From Kudoa neothunni (lineage: Eukaryota; Cnidaria): 64,000 bases of DNA. The notes beneath the pieces are model-generated. The model searched no databases, was not told where the DNA came from, and was given only the letters and a program-made list of their open reading frames with translations. Within the stretch, counting starts at the first letter, position 1. Each line of letters begins with the position of its first letter. The translations under genes and the position numbers were made by a program. The DNA is taken from NCBI GenBank assembly GCA_964304625.1, contig OZ199838.1, forward strand, positions 13,764,001-13,828,000, in the 5' to 3' direction. Positions 48,922 to 61,769 of this stretch are shown here, piece after piece.

Positions 48922-49133
48922 ATGTGGGGTAATTTTCTATCCTAAAGTCCATCGGAGGGTGGAAAATGTATATTTCCGCCAATTCAATAGATAAAAATTA
49001 TTTTCTTTTGATATGTAAATAAAATTATTTCGAAGAAATACAAATAATCTCAAAAAGTTTGAAATTATAAGCAACGAATTACACAATAAACAAAGTCTCA
49101 ATGGGGTAGATTTCTATCCCAAATCCATTAGAG
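48922..49133 (+). repeat. Directly repeated motif unit
   Basis: TGTGGGGTAATTTTCTATCC (48922) followed by TCCATCGGAGGGTGG, and ATGGGGTAGATTTCTATCCC (49102) followed by TCCATTAGAG. In the second, the remaining GGGTG lies at 49879 because a MITE has inserted. The two units are about 178 bp apart and match the inverted pair at 13187-13396. Confidence 0.45.
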
Positions 49134-49871
49134 CAGTCGTTTTCAACCGGGATTCCGCGAAACTCGCCTAGAGGATCAGCGGCAGGAATACTCATATACA
49201 TTTTTTATCGGCATCTAAGTTTAAATAAATGTTGCCGATATGTTTGGCGATGTCGAATATGAACAATTTTTACCATTTTAATTCATTATTATTCTCATAA
49301 CAGGTACCTAAATTTAGAATAATTTTAATAATAATGATTTTAAACCATTTAATTTGTTAAAAACTCACTGAATGTGAATGTTTGTAGCGGTGCTCCAAAA
49401 ATCTGAGTTCGTTTTTGAATGTAAGAGCCCGAATTTCATCAAATTTTGCTATCGTTTTGTCTTTTTTCCTTTAAAAATTTTCTACATAGCAAGAATTTTG
49501 CGATATCAGGGATTGCGTTATTCTGCCGCCATTGAAACAACAGAAAGTGAATGACTCATGCTTGCTTTCACTTATGAACAACTTACAAAAAGTTATCGCT
49601 TTTGATTCAACGCTTTAACATGGGGACAAAAAATATCCAAATATTGTAGCTATAATACGAAGTCATCAGTCCCAAATATCACATTAGTTCTTATTTATTT
49701 TGAATACAAAATAAACTTTGAAAATATCTCTGTTATTTTTTTGGTGAGCGCGCGTGAAAATTTTAAAACTTGTATTTTATTTATTAAGGTTTAATTTTAT
49801 ATGTGGGGAACCGCGAACAAATTTTAATCTCGCTGAGATTCGGCGGTTCCAAAATGGTTGAAAACCACTGC
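49134..49871. mobile_element. hAT-type MITE, 738 bp, exact 8-bp target duplication
   Basis: It starts CAGTCGTTTTCAACCGGGAT and ends GGTTGAAAACCACTG. Flanks CATTAGAG at 49126-49133 and 49872-49879 are identical. It inserted into a repeat unit (TCCATTAGAGGGTG). It is longer than the other three MITEs and has no transposase. Confidence 0.85.
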
Positions 49872-49879
49872 ATTAGAGG

Positions 49880-50149
49880 GTGCGGGTTCAATATTTTTCT
49901 TGTCAACAAATTCCGATCTGCCCCTTTATGTCCGGCGAAAATTTTGGTAGATGCCCGATTGGAGTTAGCATCTTTGAGGGAAGCTTTGGAAGTTATAACG
50001 TTAATTGAATTTCTGAGATTAGCGGATTTTAATCTCATTATTGAAATCAAGTAATTCTCTTCACAATCTTAACCCCTATAAAATCGCCATTTATAAATGA
50101 GTTCGGAATTTTTAGTGTCAATAATAAATTATGAAAAAAAATTTAAACT
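49880..50149. other. Slightly GC-richer stretch, no gene assigned
   Basis: Both strands are open for about 60 codons here. The plus strand ends ELASLREALEVITLIEF and then a stop near 50054. No family was recognised. It could be the remaining half of a repeat split by the MITE insertion. Confidence 0.2.
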
Positions 50150-50252
50150 ATTAGAAGGCACATAAATATCGATTTATACGGAAATTATTATGCTGCGCGT
50201 GCGTGTCTATGGACATCAATACACCTGCAGTCCTCTTTTATATGTATAAGGA
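50150..50252 (-). repeat. Fragment of the dispersed 1.05-kb repeat (left end)
   Basis: The reverse complement reads AGAGGACTGCAGGTGTAT, then a GCACGCGC-rich tract and ATAATAATTTCCGTATAAAT, matching the first 100 bases of copy B (AGGAGGACTGTCGGTATG...ATAATTTTTTCCTTATAGA). It does not extend further. Confidence 0.5.
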
Positions 50253-50542
50253 AATGGATGAAAATTTTATTCGCATTTTAAATTTAACATGTAAAGAAAT
50301 TAATAATTATTTTTTATAGATTTAGAAAATGAAAGGGAGTGATTTAGATGAGAAATGCTCTCTTAATTTCAATTTTTTGACTGATTAATAAAAAAAAATA
50401 GTTCGTAAAAAGAGAGAATATATTACGTGATAATTAAATTTTACTAAAAGCAATTACACGTTTGACATAATTAATAACAAAAATGTGGATTTATAGATAA
50501 ATAGAACAAGAATCAATTTGGTGTTTAAGTGCGAAAATTGTA

Positions 50543-51403
50543 TCAATCACTCTTGGAAGATTTGGATTTTCGTAATAATGCTCTGGAGAATCGATTCTTT
50601 CTAGAAGGAGTGGTGTGGGGAGGGGGTATGGCTTTTAGTTTTTTTGATTCTTTCTCCGAACGTATAATCCTATCTTGGTTGGATAAAAGTTCTTTGTAGA
50701 ATTTTTCATCTATAGCCAATAGTTCCTTGATAACCTAGATTTTTGTTGAAGTCAACACTCCGAAATTGCGAGGAAGATTTACCAACAGGGCTCTGGAATA
50801 CTCGGTCTCTACAGGTGAATCAGAATTGGATAGATTATTCGCCATTAGTGAGCATGCAAACAAGCATTCCAAATGGAGTAAAGATAGCGAATTAGTGGAG
50901 GTGACATGATCGGAAATGGATTTAATATGCAATACAATTGTTGCAAGAGTGTGTCGATATTCGATTGGTAACAGCTCGATTTCATTCCTCAATTTTTCAG
51001 TTTCGTTCACCACTAGGAAATAATAACTTAAAAATTACTGAAATAAAATGTAGAATTACAAGCAGAATTAATTGCAGCTTGTTTTAAGGCATTTGGAACA
51101 AGAGGGGGCGATATTCGCCACAAATACTCAATAAGCATACAACCAATTTCATGATTTTTAATTTTTTTCTAAACAAAATATACAACTTCCGATCACTTAT
51201 CAATAGAATGTTTTTATAACCATAACAATATTCTCCTTGCAGGTGTATCTTATTATTAGTTTACCGATTTTTACGTGATCACTATAATGAACAAAAATTA
51301 CTATAATTCACATCATAAAGAAAAAAAATTGAAACCTTAAAGGGGTCAAATAGATTTCAGCGAGATAGTTTACCCTTGAATCTATTTCCTCAATACAGGC
51401 GGT
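50543..51403 (-). CDS. RhoGAP-domain protein, C-terminal exons
   Basis: Exons 51374-51403, 51060-51168, 50783-51012 and 50543-50734. The last three join cleanly through introns of 47 and 48 bp. Reading: ACIEEIDSR (typical RhoGAP start), IGCMLIEYLWRISPPLVP, ELLPIEYRHTLATIVLHIKS (helix with the NRxTL-like block), then VIKELLAIDEKFYKELLSN and a basic Ser-rich tail ending SKSSKSD. RhoGAPs speed GTP hydrolysis on Rho GTPases. The exon that should carry the arginine finger (between 51170 and 51373) is not settled, so catalytic competence is unknown. The NKM...NLA block is poorly conserved (TNSLSLLHLECLFACSLM). N-terminal exons may lie upstream, possibly the coiled-coil exons at 54.4-54.9 kb. Confidence 0.6.
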
Positions 51404-54400
51404 CTAAATTGAGATGAATGTTCCAAAGCGAATCAGCGTAGGCTAGAATGTTCAAATAAAACCTACTACAAATCGGGGCACAAGAGGATACAATCCGCTG
51501 ACATAATCGTTTAGCTAAATGATCTTTTCATATAAATCTAATTGTAAAATCTGACTTTAATGATAGATTTCTCGCAATAATTATCAATAAATATTTTGCA
51601 ATAGGTATGAACTTTCATATCACAATCTATAAGATGATTTTTATGCATGCATAATAAATATTAAACGACATACAGATACATTTGAAACCAGTTTTTTCTC
51701 CAATTTTTTCTAGACACTACATAATAATATGAATTACAATAACTCAACAAGTATCCAATTACAACTTACGTAAAAACAGTATATTTTATTTAATTTTGAA
51801 GTGATAATTTGGTAGAGATGACTATTTCTTGAGAATTTTTTTATTTCTTTATCTCTAGTGTGAGATTATTAAATTAGCTGGCCAGGATTAAAAAATGCTG
51901 CAAACTTGAATAATGGTAACTTTATTTCTTGATAAGTTTCATCGCTTTGGCAATGGTTGGATAACTCATTATGTTGTCTTTTTTTAACTTTGAACACATC
52001 TAATTCCTACATTCGAATCCCATATCCCATATTTGACAATAAAACCGTACCTCCACAGGTATTTTATCCGTATGTTCAAGATTGTTCTAAATAAATTAAT
52101 CATTTCATTTATTTTGCACTGCACATTAGTTTAATCCTCCTGTCTCTAATACTCATTATATGAATTTTTTTCTAGTTTTAAAATAACACATAACTTTTTT
52201 CCATGCAATCTTAATAAATTTTTTAAGTCAATTAATGTACATTTAAAATCTATGAGCCAAAAAAACAAAAAACAGTTTAAAAATATATATTAATCGTGGT
52301 CTCAAAATTTCCAATTTCGAATTGATCATCTATACTTGTTACTAACGATTTAATAATAAAATGTAATTTATTGATATTATTAAGAGAATACTTGTATTGT
52401 GAAGGTCTATTTAAAGAAAAAAAATTTAAACAAACACAATCTTACCGTAATTTATTATTAATCCACAATATTACAATGAATTTTATTCATTTATTACATA
52501 CAGTAAGCCTCGATATAGCGTAGTAAATCTCAATTCTGGCTTATTTCACCATAATAAATCATTACTTAACTAAGTTTTTATTGCACGAATTCTAGGAGAT
52601 TAAAATTTTAAAACAATGCCAATATTTTGGAAGTTTAACTAATGATCATATCTTTTTCATCTCTCTAATTCATAAAAAATTCAACGAGCTTATTAAATTG
52701 AGTCTTTAACTAGTAAAGGTTTGCCTAATGATGAATATCCCACTTTTATTTGAGCTGTAAGAACAGTATCATTTTGGACATTAAAATCTTTCTTATTTAT
52801 ATTTTAGTTCTTTATGTGAATTTTATCATAATAAAGAAACATTTTTTAAATTGTATCAAAAAATCGACAATTATTTCACAATAATATCAATTACGCTATC
52901 TAATTAATATCAGGAATAATTTATATAACAAATATTCAAACGGATTATGAATTAAATTATAAATATCAATCTACTCGAACACATTTTTATAACAAAGAAA
53001 AATTTTTCCCAGCGGACGTATTATTATCTACATTTTTTCACCATTTTTAAAATTCAATATTTCAACCATTCCCTAAATTATTATCAGTATATTTAAAAAC
53101 TATTACATTGAAACCATAATCTTATCATGGTTATGCTTAAACAAGAAACTCCCTGATAAAGATATTTTTGCAAATGATCCTCAAAATTTTTATCACATCA
53201 ATGTACTTGGTTGAAAAACATTTTGGTTATGTTTTTTGGGTGAATATTTTAATTCGATATTTTTAAACAAAACCCTGCAGTATTTTGAATTATTTGTAAC
53301 AACATTAATACATATCATTATGACTTCTTCCAACTAAAGCCGCAGGAGATTTTTATTATAGTTCTCACAAGTCTCTCCAGATTACGGATTTATTCAACTT
53401 CAATATATTTTTTTTACTTCGGTTTTGTAATAAAACTAAACTTAAAGTTTGGATTTATGAGTTCGGCCGCCTCGAAATAAATTGGTTTTGGATTTTATTA
53501 ACGTCAATTTATTTATATTGAAGTTTTTAACAAGATATACTGTTTTGTAAGTTCATATGATTTAAAGGAATTATTATTTCGACGTTTCATAGGAAAAATT
53601 GAAACTACACCATATTGGACGACTAAATGTGTAATTTAGGGGTAATCGAATTACAAGTCGAGATACCAATTACGGCGCAGCAGCAAATCATCATGATTAC
53701 TTTTATTTATAAGGTATGCTTATTCTGTTTTATTTTTAATTTTATTTTTTAAAATATATAATCATATCAATCGAAATTTTGTAAAAATCGTCAACTACGT
53801 TATATTGAAACTTTCCTGTATATTAAGATATTAAAATATAAAAATTAATCAAAATTTCATATTAAAATTACGGAAATATAAATCTTTAACACTTTTGAAC
53901 GAAAATTAATCGAACTGTATAAAGATTAACGATAATCCCATATACGACACGTGTGCGTAGATTGTACGAAAAAGTTAAAACTACATTTTAGTTATGTTTA
54001 CGCCTGAAAATTATTATTGTATTAATTTTTAAATTCTTGTTGAAAATATAAAGCTATTAATGAATACTTTTAAAAAATCCAACAAACTATAAAATGACAT
54101 TCAAATCGGCTCAAAAACAGTGTATTTTTTAAAAATAAAATCTATTCGAATTAAACCTTAACAAAATCATTTAAAATTATTTTTAACTCATATATCACAT
54201 TAGAAGTAGAAATAAAATTTAGTGCATGCAAATATTTAACAGTTTGCAACCTTAGAATTTAACTCGGGGTTTTTTGGGAGGTATGGATTGTATTTTGAAA
54301 TAGGCGTGCATTCTTTTTCCATTAGATATCCACTATATAAAATTTTAAAAGCTGTCAAAATCATTATAATTTACGATATATTATCGGGGTTGCGATTAGG

Positions 54401-54429
54401 GAGTTTTTCGCATAATTTTGTATACTCAC
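51404..54429. other. 3-kb stretch with no exon seen (intergenic or a long intron)
   Basis: Very AT-rich with no open frame over 60 codons. One pogo-like end, CAGTAAGCCTCGATATAGCG, follows TA at 52499-52500, with no partner found. It separates the RhoGAP exons from the coiled-coil exons on the same strand. Confidence 0.4.
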
Positions 54430-54917
54430 GTTCGATAGTCGATAAAATACTGAAAATTTCTTTCTAAATAATAACACTGAGTTAAATAGGGATAATCTGT
54501 TAACTTCATTACCAATTGATATAAACTCTCATAGATTATATTAATTTTTTCTTTAAGACGTTCTATTCGTAATTCCAAAGTCTCGATGTGATTATTCTAG
54601 AAATTTTTATTATGTAAAATAAAAATCACTCTCTCTCGTACGTTTGGTGGATTTGACTCTATACGATGCTCTGTTGATTTCTTGCTAGAATTCAACAAAT
54701 GACTAACATTGAACCAAGAGACGCTGTTAAAATTTTGGTTTAAATTATCCGTGCTGTTCCACCTTTTAAAATCTAAATTAGTTCGGATTATTTTATCCGC
54801 CAATCCACAACAACCCTAATGACCCATAAAACCCCTCTCATCGCCCATCGATAAACCATGAAGTTGATGACAAATTTTTGCAACTTTATTGAATAGTAAT
54901 TCTATCACTCGAAACAT
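54430..54917 (-). CDS. N-terminal exons of a coiled-coil protein, incomplete
   Basis: Exons 54885-54917, 54630-54815 and 54430-54596 join in phase through introns of 69 and 33 bp, from ATG at 54917. Without removing the 33-bp intron (GTGATT...TTCTAG) the frame stops. The protein begins MFRVIELLFNK, has an Asn/Ser-rich stretch, then a helical NNHIETLELRIERLKEKINI segment and YYLERNFQYFIDYRT, ending at a GTGAGT donor. Downstream exons are unknown. Either this is the N-terminus of the RhoGAP gene 3 kb downstream, or a separate gene. No family was recognised. Confidence 0.5.
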
Positions 54918-55081
54918 TCTTTGAAATGGGAAAGCTACAATCGGTTGTATGATAACTAAGTGAAAACAAAACCAACAATTAATCTCCACAACCACACATA
55001 ACTATTCTAATGTGAGCAAACAAACGCAAACAAAGAGCCACCAAATAAAAATTCTCAAATCAACACACCCCCCAAAAGGGC

Positions 55082-57491
55082 TTAAATGGGTTGGTTAGAT
55101 TGGATAGCAACTATTTGATTGTTTGATGAGTAAGCTTTCAGTAACGAGATGGCTTGACGGGCAACCAAATAATTGTGCACATCATGCAACCAGTTCCTCA
55201 GTGTGTGACCTGAATAATTCTTGATGTGAGAAATGTAACAGGCAGCTTCATAGAGGTTTCCATCCGCAATAGCTTGGTCAGCTTTCTCCAAAAGACAATA
55301 CACTTCAAAAGGTGACTGTTCTTCAACACACACTTCGTTGTTGATGGAATCACTGCAATAATTCTACAACAAATCATTAACGGTAAAAAGATAATTTTAA
55401 AATCGTACATAATGTTTAAAGGGGCCAACGTCAAACCGCTTAACGTTGTTATCGGAATGAGTTAGCGAGTGGATATAAGATATTAAAAAATTCCAAAGAT
55501 TCATTTCTTTAGTTTCAAGATAGGCGAGGCGAGCTGCATCCTTTTTAAGTGTGCGGAAACGTTTGATCAATAAATACTGGCTATCAACTCCGTCCACTAA
55601 CACCTCACAAGGTATCGAATTAGCCACCATACCAACTGAGTATCCAAAGGAGATATCTAAGGGAGTAAGAAATTTAGCTAAAACGCTCTAAGGCCGTCAC
55701 TATTGACCCGCATAAATTTTATATCAAAGTCAATCAAGAGTGCGCTGACGCCATTTTTATTTTTCATAGGTCGTATTTTATTCACAGCATGTTGAATGAA
55801 TTTATTATAATATGATAAATTTGGATATTTTTAGTCTATTTTTTTACCCATTTAATTCAGAAACAATTAATTATAGTCAAAAATCAAGATAGAACATTAA
55901 ATATGTGCAGGCCAATAGAAACCTTTTTCCTCTTAACTAAATCCGCAACGTACCACTACGCTTTAACACCTCAAACAGCACACTCGCCAAATAACCACTA
56001 GGATAGAGTTGATTGTCACAATCTTCTAAATAGTGTTCAGCTTTATCAAGCAAGTTATTAATTTTTGTGAGATTCAGCGCATCAATTATAAGTCGTTGAG
56101 TTCGAGTGGTTCTGTTTGTTATGAGTTTAATTTGATCGATCACACCTATAACAAATTAATTCCAATCGATAAGATCTCATTTTGGAGCAGAAATTAATAA
56201 AAATCTCTACTGGAATATCTATCGGTGAATGCCATTTTTATTAGATTGCTTTGTTTTTCCAGCGCAAGTTTATGATGGGCTTCAAGGTGTTCTTTTTGTC
56301 TTGTCAACTTTGCTTCCGTCTCTTCCATAAAAACTTCGGTTAACGCCTTCATTATTTCTTTCAAATGATCGACACTGGAAAGTGTAAAGCGATTCTAAAC
56401 ATACACACACAGTTTATTCCTCTCAATCAAACAATAAATATACATTTGTTGGAGGAAAATTAATTTCAGTTTCTTCCACCTTTGTTCCACTCAGTTCAAC
56501 AGGTTCTATGGGAACAGTTGTAGTAGTGGGCTCATTTTTTAATACAGACGAGTCAACAATAGTGCCATTATTGTCAGACTTGCTATCTGACGCAATTATA
56601 TTGTCAGGTTTCGACGATTCATTAGAGTTCTCTGAACTACCAGACGATTGATTTTTATCATTGTTAACGTCATCGTTGGTAACGACAATTTCATCTATCT
56701 CCTCCAAAAAGGGACCATTACGAACTGCATCCAAAAATACGTCGATCTGTGGACTTTTGAAGGTGTCTGTAATAGTAGACAAGATAGATTGAATTCTTTC
56801 GTTCAAATCTTCGATATGATATTCAATATTTTTGTTGGGACTGTTTAACGATTCAAAATATTGTTTCAGATGCGTCACTTCATGCATATGGTCGCCCAAT
56901 TTGCGTTTGAACACATCCATTTCCTCGTATATTTTAGATAGTTTATTTTCAATTGTAGTGATATCGGACTTTCTTAAAAACGGTTCATTTGGCAGTTTAA
57001 GCTTTTCAAAAATATCATCCCATCTACGCAAACAAGCTAGCCGTTCATCATCCAATTTAACACGGAGCATTTCGGATTCCGCCTCCAAATGCGATCCTTC
57101 TTTTTGAATTTCGTTAATATCTTGTTCTAATTTCTTTAGTATGTCTTGTTTCCCATTAACCAATGCAATCAAATCAGATATATCCTGCCAAGTGGCAAAT
57201 CGATTGTGTTTGTAGTATATAACCGCCTCGAATGCAGTGAAAACAGCCAAATTAACCAAGGTTGCTAATTTCATCCCACTTAATACATATCTACTAGTAA
57301 ATGCCATTTTTGAAGTGGCTAACTGTCTTCTAGCCAGCATAACATTTCTAAACTGTTCAAATTAGATGAGTTGCGCAGACGAGCAGAATACTTACACGAA
57401 GGTATTCTATGTTAGAAGTCGATAAAAAATGCGGTCTGTGACCAAGAAATGAATTTTTAGAGGGACTTCCAGCCAACAAGCGGGTGAGCAT
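55082..57491 (-). CDS. MIC60: MICOS subunit MIC60 (mitofilin)
   Basis: Six exons: 57396-57491, 56444-57352, 56211-56394, 55954-56145, 55409-55656 and 55082-55363. They total 1911 nt in frame, giving 636 aa. Introns are 43, 49, 65, 297 and 45 bp. The first 32 residues (MLTRLLAGSPSKNSFLGH...) are an Arg/Ser-rich mitochondrial presequence. A membrane segment follows at about 61-79, then a long coiled coil (about 95-240) and an Asn/Ser/Asp-rich linker (about 255-300). The C-terminal mitofilin domain has SFGYSVGMVANSIP, RFRTLKKDA, then SPFEVYCLLEKADQAIADGN and NWLHDVHNYLVARQAISLLK, matching the family signature. MIC60 holds cristae junctions at the inner membrane. The open frame extends past 57491 without an ATG, so 57491 is the start. 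It appears complete. Confidence 0.93.
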
Positions 57492-60384
57492 CTGGACTAC
57501 CGAGCTAACACGAAGCAAGATTTTTCGTGATTTGAACAATTATCAATGTATGTTTACTGCCCACCAGAGTTGAATAAAATAAACTTTAAATTGAAAACTA
57601 AATTCATACATTCGATTGTTATGTTCGGCAGCCGATTAAGATAAATATGCATTCGATGAGAATGATTGGTTCTGTCAAAAGCTTAATTTTCGTTTTTCAC
57701 TAATTACGCGATTGATAAATTAACTCTTTTACTTCTCGAGATTAATACTCAGGTCTTTAGTATAATGGAAAATTATGAGTTACTAAAAAAATTCGATTGC
57801 GATTCCTTTAATATAATAAACAAATAATTTAAAATTAATCCCTTAGGTTTTAGTTTACATTTGATTCCAGCTAGCTCACAAACAGAAATGTCTTTGTTTT
57901 ATGTCGCTTTAAATTTTAAATTTAGACTTAAATAAATAAGCATTACATAAAAGTTGGATTAATGAATATATCAACAATTTTGAACTATGTAATTTATTAT
58001 GCGCGAACATTTGACTCATTACAGATTTATGTGCTATTTCTGATACGACTGTAATTATAATATAATTTTTCTATAGATGCTTATCATATTTATGCAAGCG
58101 CAGTCTTATTTTCCTAGAGAAAATACTCCCTAGACCAGGAGTTATAAATAATTTTTTAAAATTTTCCCCCTTGACCTGGCGGAAAATCCGAATTTACTCG
58201 GTTAACTTGGAAACTGAATGTGTATCTATATTAAGAGAGTAAAGATATTTAAGTTTTGCATTGGGTGACGTGTGGTTCGTAATTTGAGAAAATGTTACAT
58301 AGTTAACGTACACATAACATTATATGTTATTTATTTCGTAAACTATTTAAAAACATTTATTTGACCATTTGGAATATAAATAAAATGTTTTTGAAGTAGT
58401 CAATTATATTTTTTATGGATTATTTTGTAATGACGTGTGGTTCGTCACTTTTCAGATGCGTTGAGCTTTTTGTTTTCAATTAGTGGTGAAATGGGGAACA
58501 GAAATAAAAATTGATTCAGGAATTTAAATGTGGAATGTGAAATAATAAAGTTTTACCAAAACCAGCGAAGGCGTGGAGCGGAAACAATATTGAAAATAAT
58601 CCCAATATTAGTGATTTTATAAGTGGTGGTAACTGTAACAGAGATGACACGTTTCATAAATTTGACGATAGTGAACGAGAAATTTTTCCATTCAAAATTA
58701 CCTCTCTCATTTGTCTGATTTGAGACTTGAAATATTACGGTTTAAATAGTAATAAACATCAAACGGATATTTAACAAGAAGTACACAATATAATTGTCAG
58801 AAAACTTAAAAATATTACTAGAACTGAGTAATTACGATCCAAATAATTTGTCATCATGGTTGATGAATAGCATTTTTCCCTCCATTGTGTGGCGCGCGCA
58901 CTATTAGAAATTACTAACCACTCGTCATCCATTACATTAGGCTACATCTCTAAAAAATAAACGAGGTACAAACCGAAGAAACGAATAATAGTTTTAGACA
59001 TAGTTGTTAAATAGTTATTCTTGAAAATATTTTAAGCATTTCTGCTAACATGTTAAATTTAATTTCCCCGAAAAATATAACCCCTTGGAAATCCTGAAGT
59101 ACGTAATAAACCGCATTATGCAAAAATTTTCCGTACCCAATTTTGACCCCACTTAATTCATTTCGTGTCATCTAAAATTTACACCAGATTGAGAACCATT
59201 ATCCGTAGCAATTAAACAAATTAAAGAGTTGAAACTTTAAACTATTATTATTATTGATTTAATAGTGAAAATATTGTGAGAAATATTTAAATTTGTGATA
59301 TTTAAAGTGTTAGAACTACTCTTATAGGTGTTTTTGATTGAATCTTAAGATTTAATTAATTCTGGATTTTTTTCTAGTCTCAAATTTTTAATTTCAATCT
59401 AAAAATCGCAGAAAATTAGAATCTGACTATGAATATCTAGATTAAAAATAATGAATAATATATAGTAACTTTTTTCATCAAGTTTAATTGATGGGATTTA
59501 TTATAGTTCCTTTGGCTTGTTGTTCACAATGTTTAATTTGGTTGTATCATATTAATTTATGATTTCGTCAGTATCCATGACATTATCTAGTTTTCAGTAG
59601 ATTATATGATAAAAGGCTTTTTAATTTTAAGAAGAATATTTATTAAAATCATATAATTTATATCTTTCAGGTAGTAACGAATTAATAAATTATTTGTTCC
59701 TATGTTAAAATTAATTAAAAAAGCTCATTACTTTTACATTTAAAGCTACTAACATAAAGTTTTATTCCCAGATTTTTAATCAATAATAGTTCAAAAAATA
59801 TTTAATCATGTTTAATTGAATTATTTTTGAAATATAAATTCAAATTGGTGAAAACATGTTTTGTAGCTGAGAAAAATAGAATTTTTGCTTTTATTTATAA
59901 GTGCTTCCATTTTAATTGTCTTTTTCACTAATAAATTTTATCTTTAAATAAAAATCAATTTATTTAAGGTTAAAAAATTATTTTTCAAATTTTCCAACAT
60001 TGTTTTTATTGATTTAAAGATGCAAGTATCAGATGGGCATAAAAGAGCATATTAGTCCTAATCGAAATATTTGATAATAGTGATTAATGGGGAGACATTT
60101 GATCAGAAGAAAAATGTGAAAATCTCAATATTTCAACCCAGCCAATTATATTTCGAAGGTGTATTTCAATCTCAAATCACTCCATCCACGTCGATAAATA
60201 AGTAAAGTCACCAAAAATACCAAATACTAAACAATGTTTTTCTAATGTGCACAATAAATCAACTACCTTAACAACGAGATTTCCAATGAATTTATGCCAC
60301 AATTGTACCATTTTAGAGTTGTACTTCAGTTGATATAGAATATACATTTCTGATGGATGTGTAGATCGCTATTGTTAATAATTA
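57492..60384. other. Intergenic, no gene seen
   Basis: AT-rich sequence upstream of MIC60. No open frame, transposase block or repeat was recognised. TGACGTGTGGTTCGT occurs twice (near 58265 and 58432). Confidence 0.45.
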
Positions 60385-60815
60385 CTAATTCGAACATAAC
60401 ACAGTGGTTCGTACACTTCGGGTTTTCAAACTCAAGTAATAGCCTCCAAACAATGCCACACAAGATGCACAATACAAGAGGCAAATAAATTCAGTGATAA
60501 AGAACAAATTGAATAACCCCATTTTTACCTACACACACATTCAGACACATCATGTTTAGAGAGCTGAGCGAGTTTGCTCGTAAGAATGAAAATTTACTGT
60601 CCTTAAAATCCCATAGATAAATATGCATATAGCTACCACTTCCAAAATACTAATAAATATGGCCACACAAGTGTATACTAAACCGCAATCAATAAAACAT
60701 TTGTATTGTGGATGTTTATGTAACCCAAAATAAATGATGGAAGAATATTGAGCCCAATATCCAATTGACTTTTGAAGCCAATCGTAGCCAGTATAGCTGT
60801 AGTTATTGCTCTGAA
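60385..60815 (-). CDS. Small multi-pass membrane protein, last two exons
   Basis: Exons 60598-60815 and 60385-60528 join through a 69-bp GT-AG intron in phase 0. Reading: NNYSYTGYDWLQKSIGYWAQ, then HKHPQYKCFIDCGLVY running into a hydrophobic helix (about 25 residues), and in the second exon FNLFFITEFICLLYCASCVA and a tail ending VLCSN. The Cys/Tyr/Trp-rich loop between helices suggests an extracellular or lumenal domain (tetraspanin-like layout), but no signature was recognised. A candidate first exon starts at an ATG near 60943 (MSNRVIQILKDISVWQIILL), but no donor gives the phase needed. An alternative frame is also open for 45 codons, so this call is tentative. Confidence 0.4.
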
Positions 60816-61769
60816 CTATATCAACGAATGGTCACTCATGAACGAGAATCGTGACGTCTACCATAGAAACAAGATTTATGATCAATAAAATTATTTGCCA
60901 CACAGAAATGTCTTTCAATATTTGAATTACTCTGTTACTCATCGTTCTTAGTAGCGGCTGGCTGGCAACTTGGAGATAAACTGTTGATCAATATTCTTAT
61001 CGTCTTATCTAATTATTAAAATTAACTCTTTTATAAATAAACTGGACCGAGGTAATCTCAATAATATAAAGTCAGACTGAAAATATTGAGAATCATATTA
61101 AGAACGAAGAAGCAGGAAAAGTGAGAATGATGTATTTTTGAGTAGTTTTAGGTGATCTTCCTAGTATAAATAAGTCATTTCCTTAAGGGATGTCTCAGAT
61201 TCGTGAAAACGTGCTAAGATCAGCCTCATGCCAGCTTGGAAACAACCAATTCGCAGCAAAATAAATCAAGCAAGGTTTAATTTTTTCAATTTTAATTTTC
61301 GGAAATTTTTGTAATGACTCAAATTATTAAATATTTAAAATATAATTTTATAATAATAAGTATGTTAACTATAAATAAAATATGAGATTGTAGACGTTTA
61401 TTTTTTAATTCACGAATTTTTTCGGAATATATTACAAAAAAGATAATATTTTTAAAACAATTAAAATAATTAGAGCGATTAAATGTAGATTAATCGTTCA
61501 AATTAAATATCGACATAATGGTAATATGTTAATCAAACAGCCTCATTTTTTTTTAATATGTCATTCACAGTCTAAAAATTCCTTTCAAAAATAATTAATA
61601 ATAGGCGAGGCCAACCAAGCTTGTGCAAGTTTGGTAGTATATATTTTCTGGAATCTTTTTCTATCATACGTAAAAAATACACCAATTCGGGCAAGTTCGG
61701 CGCTCTAATTAAAACGTATGAGAGTTCATAATATATTGAAAGAAAGTACACAACACTTTTTTGTATTTT

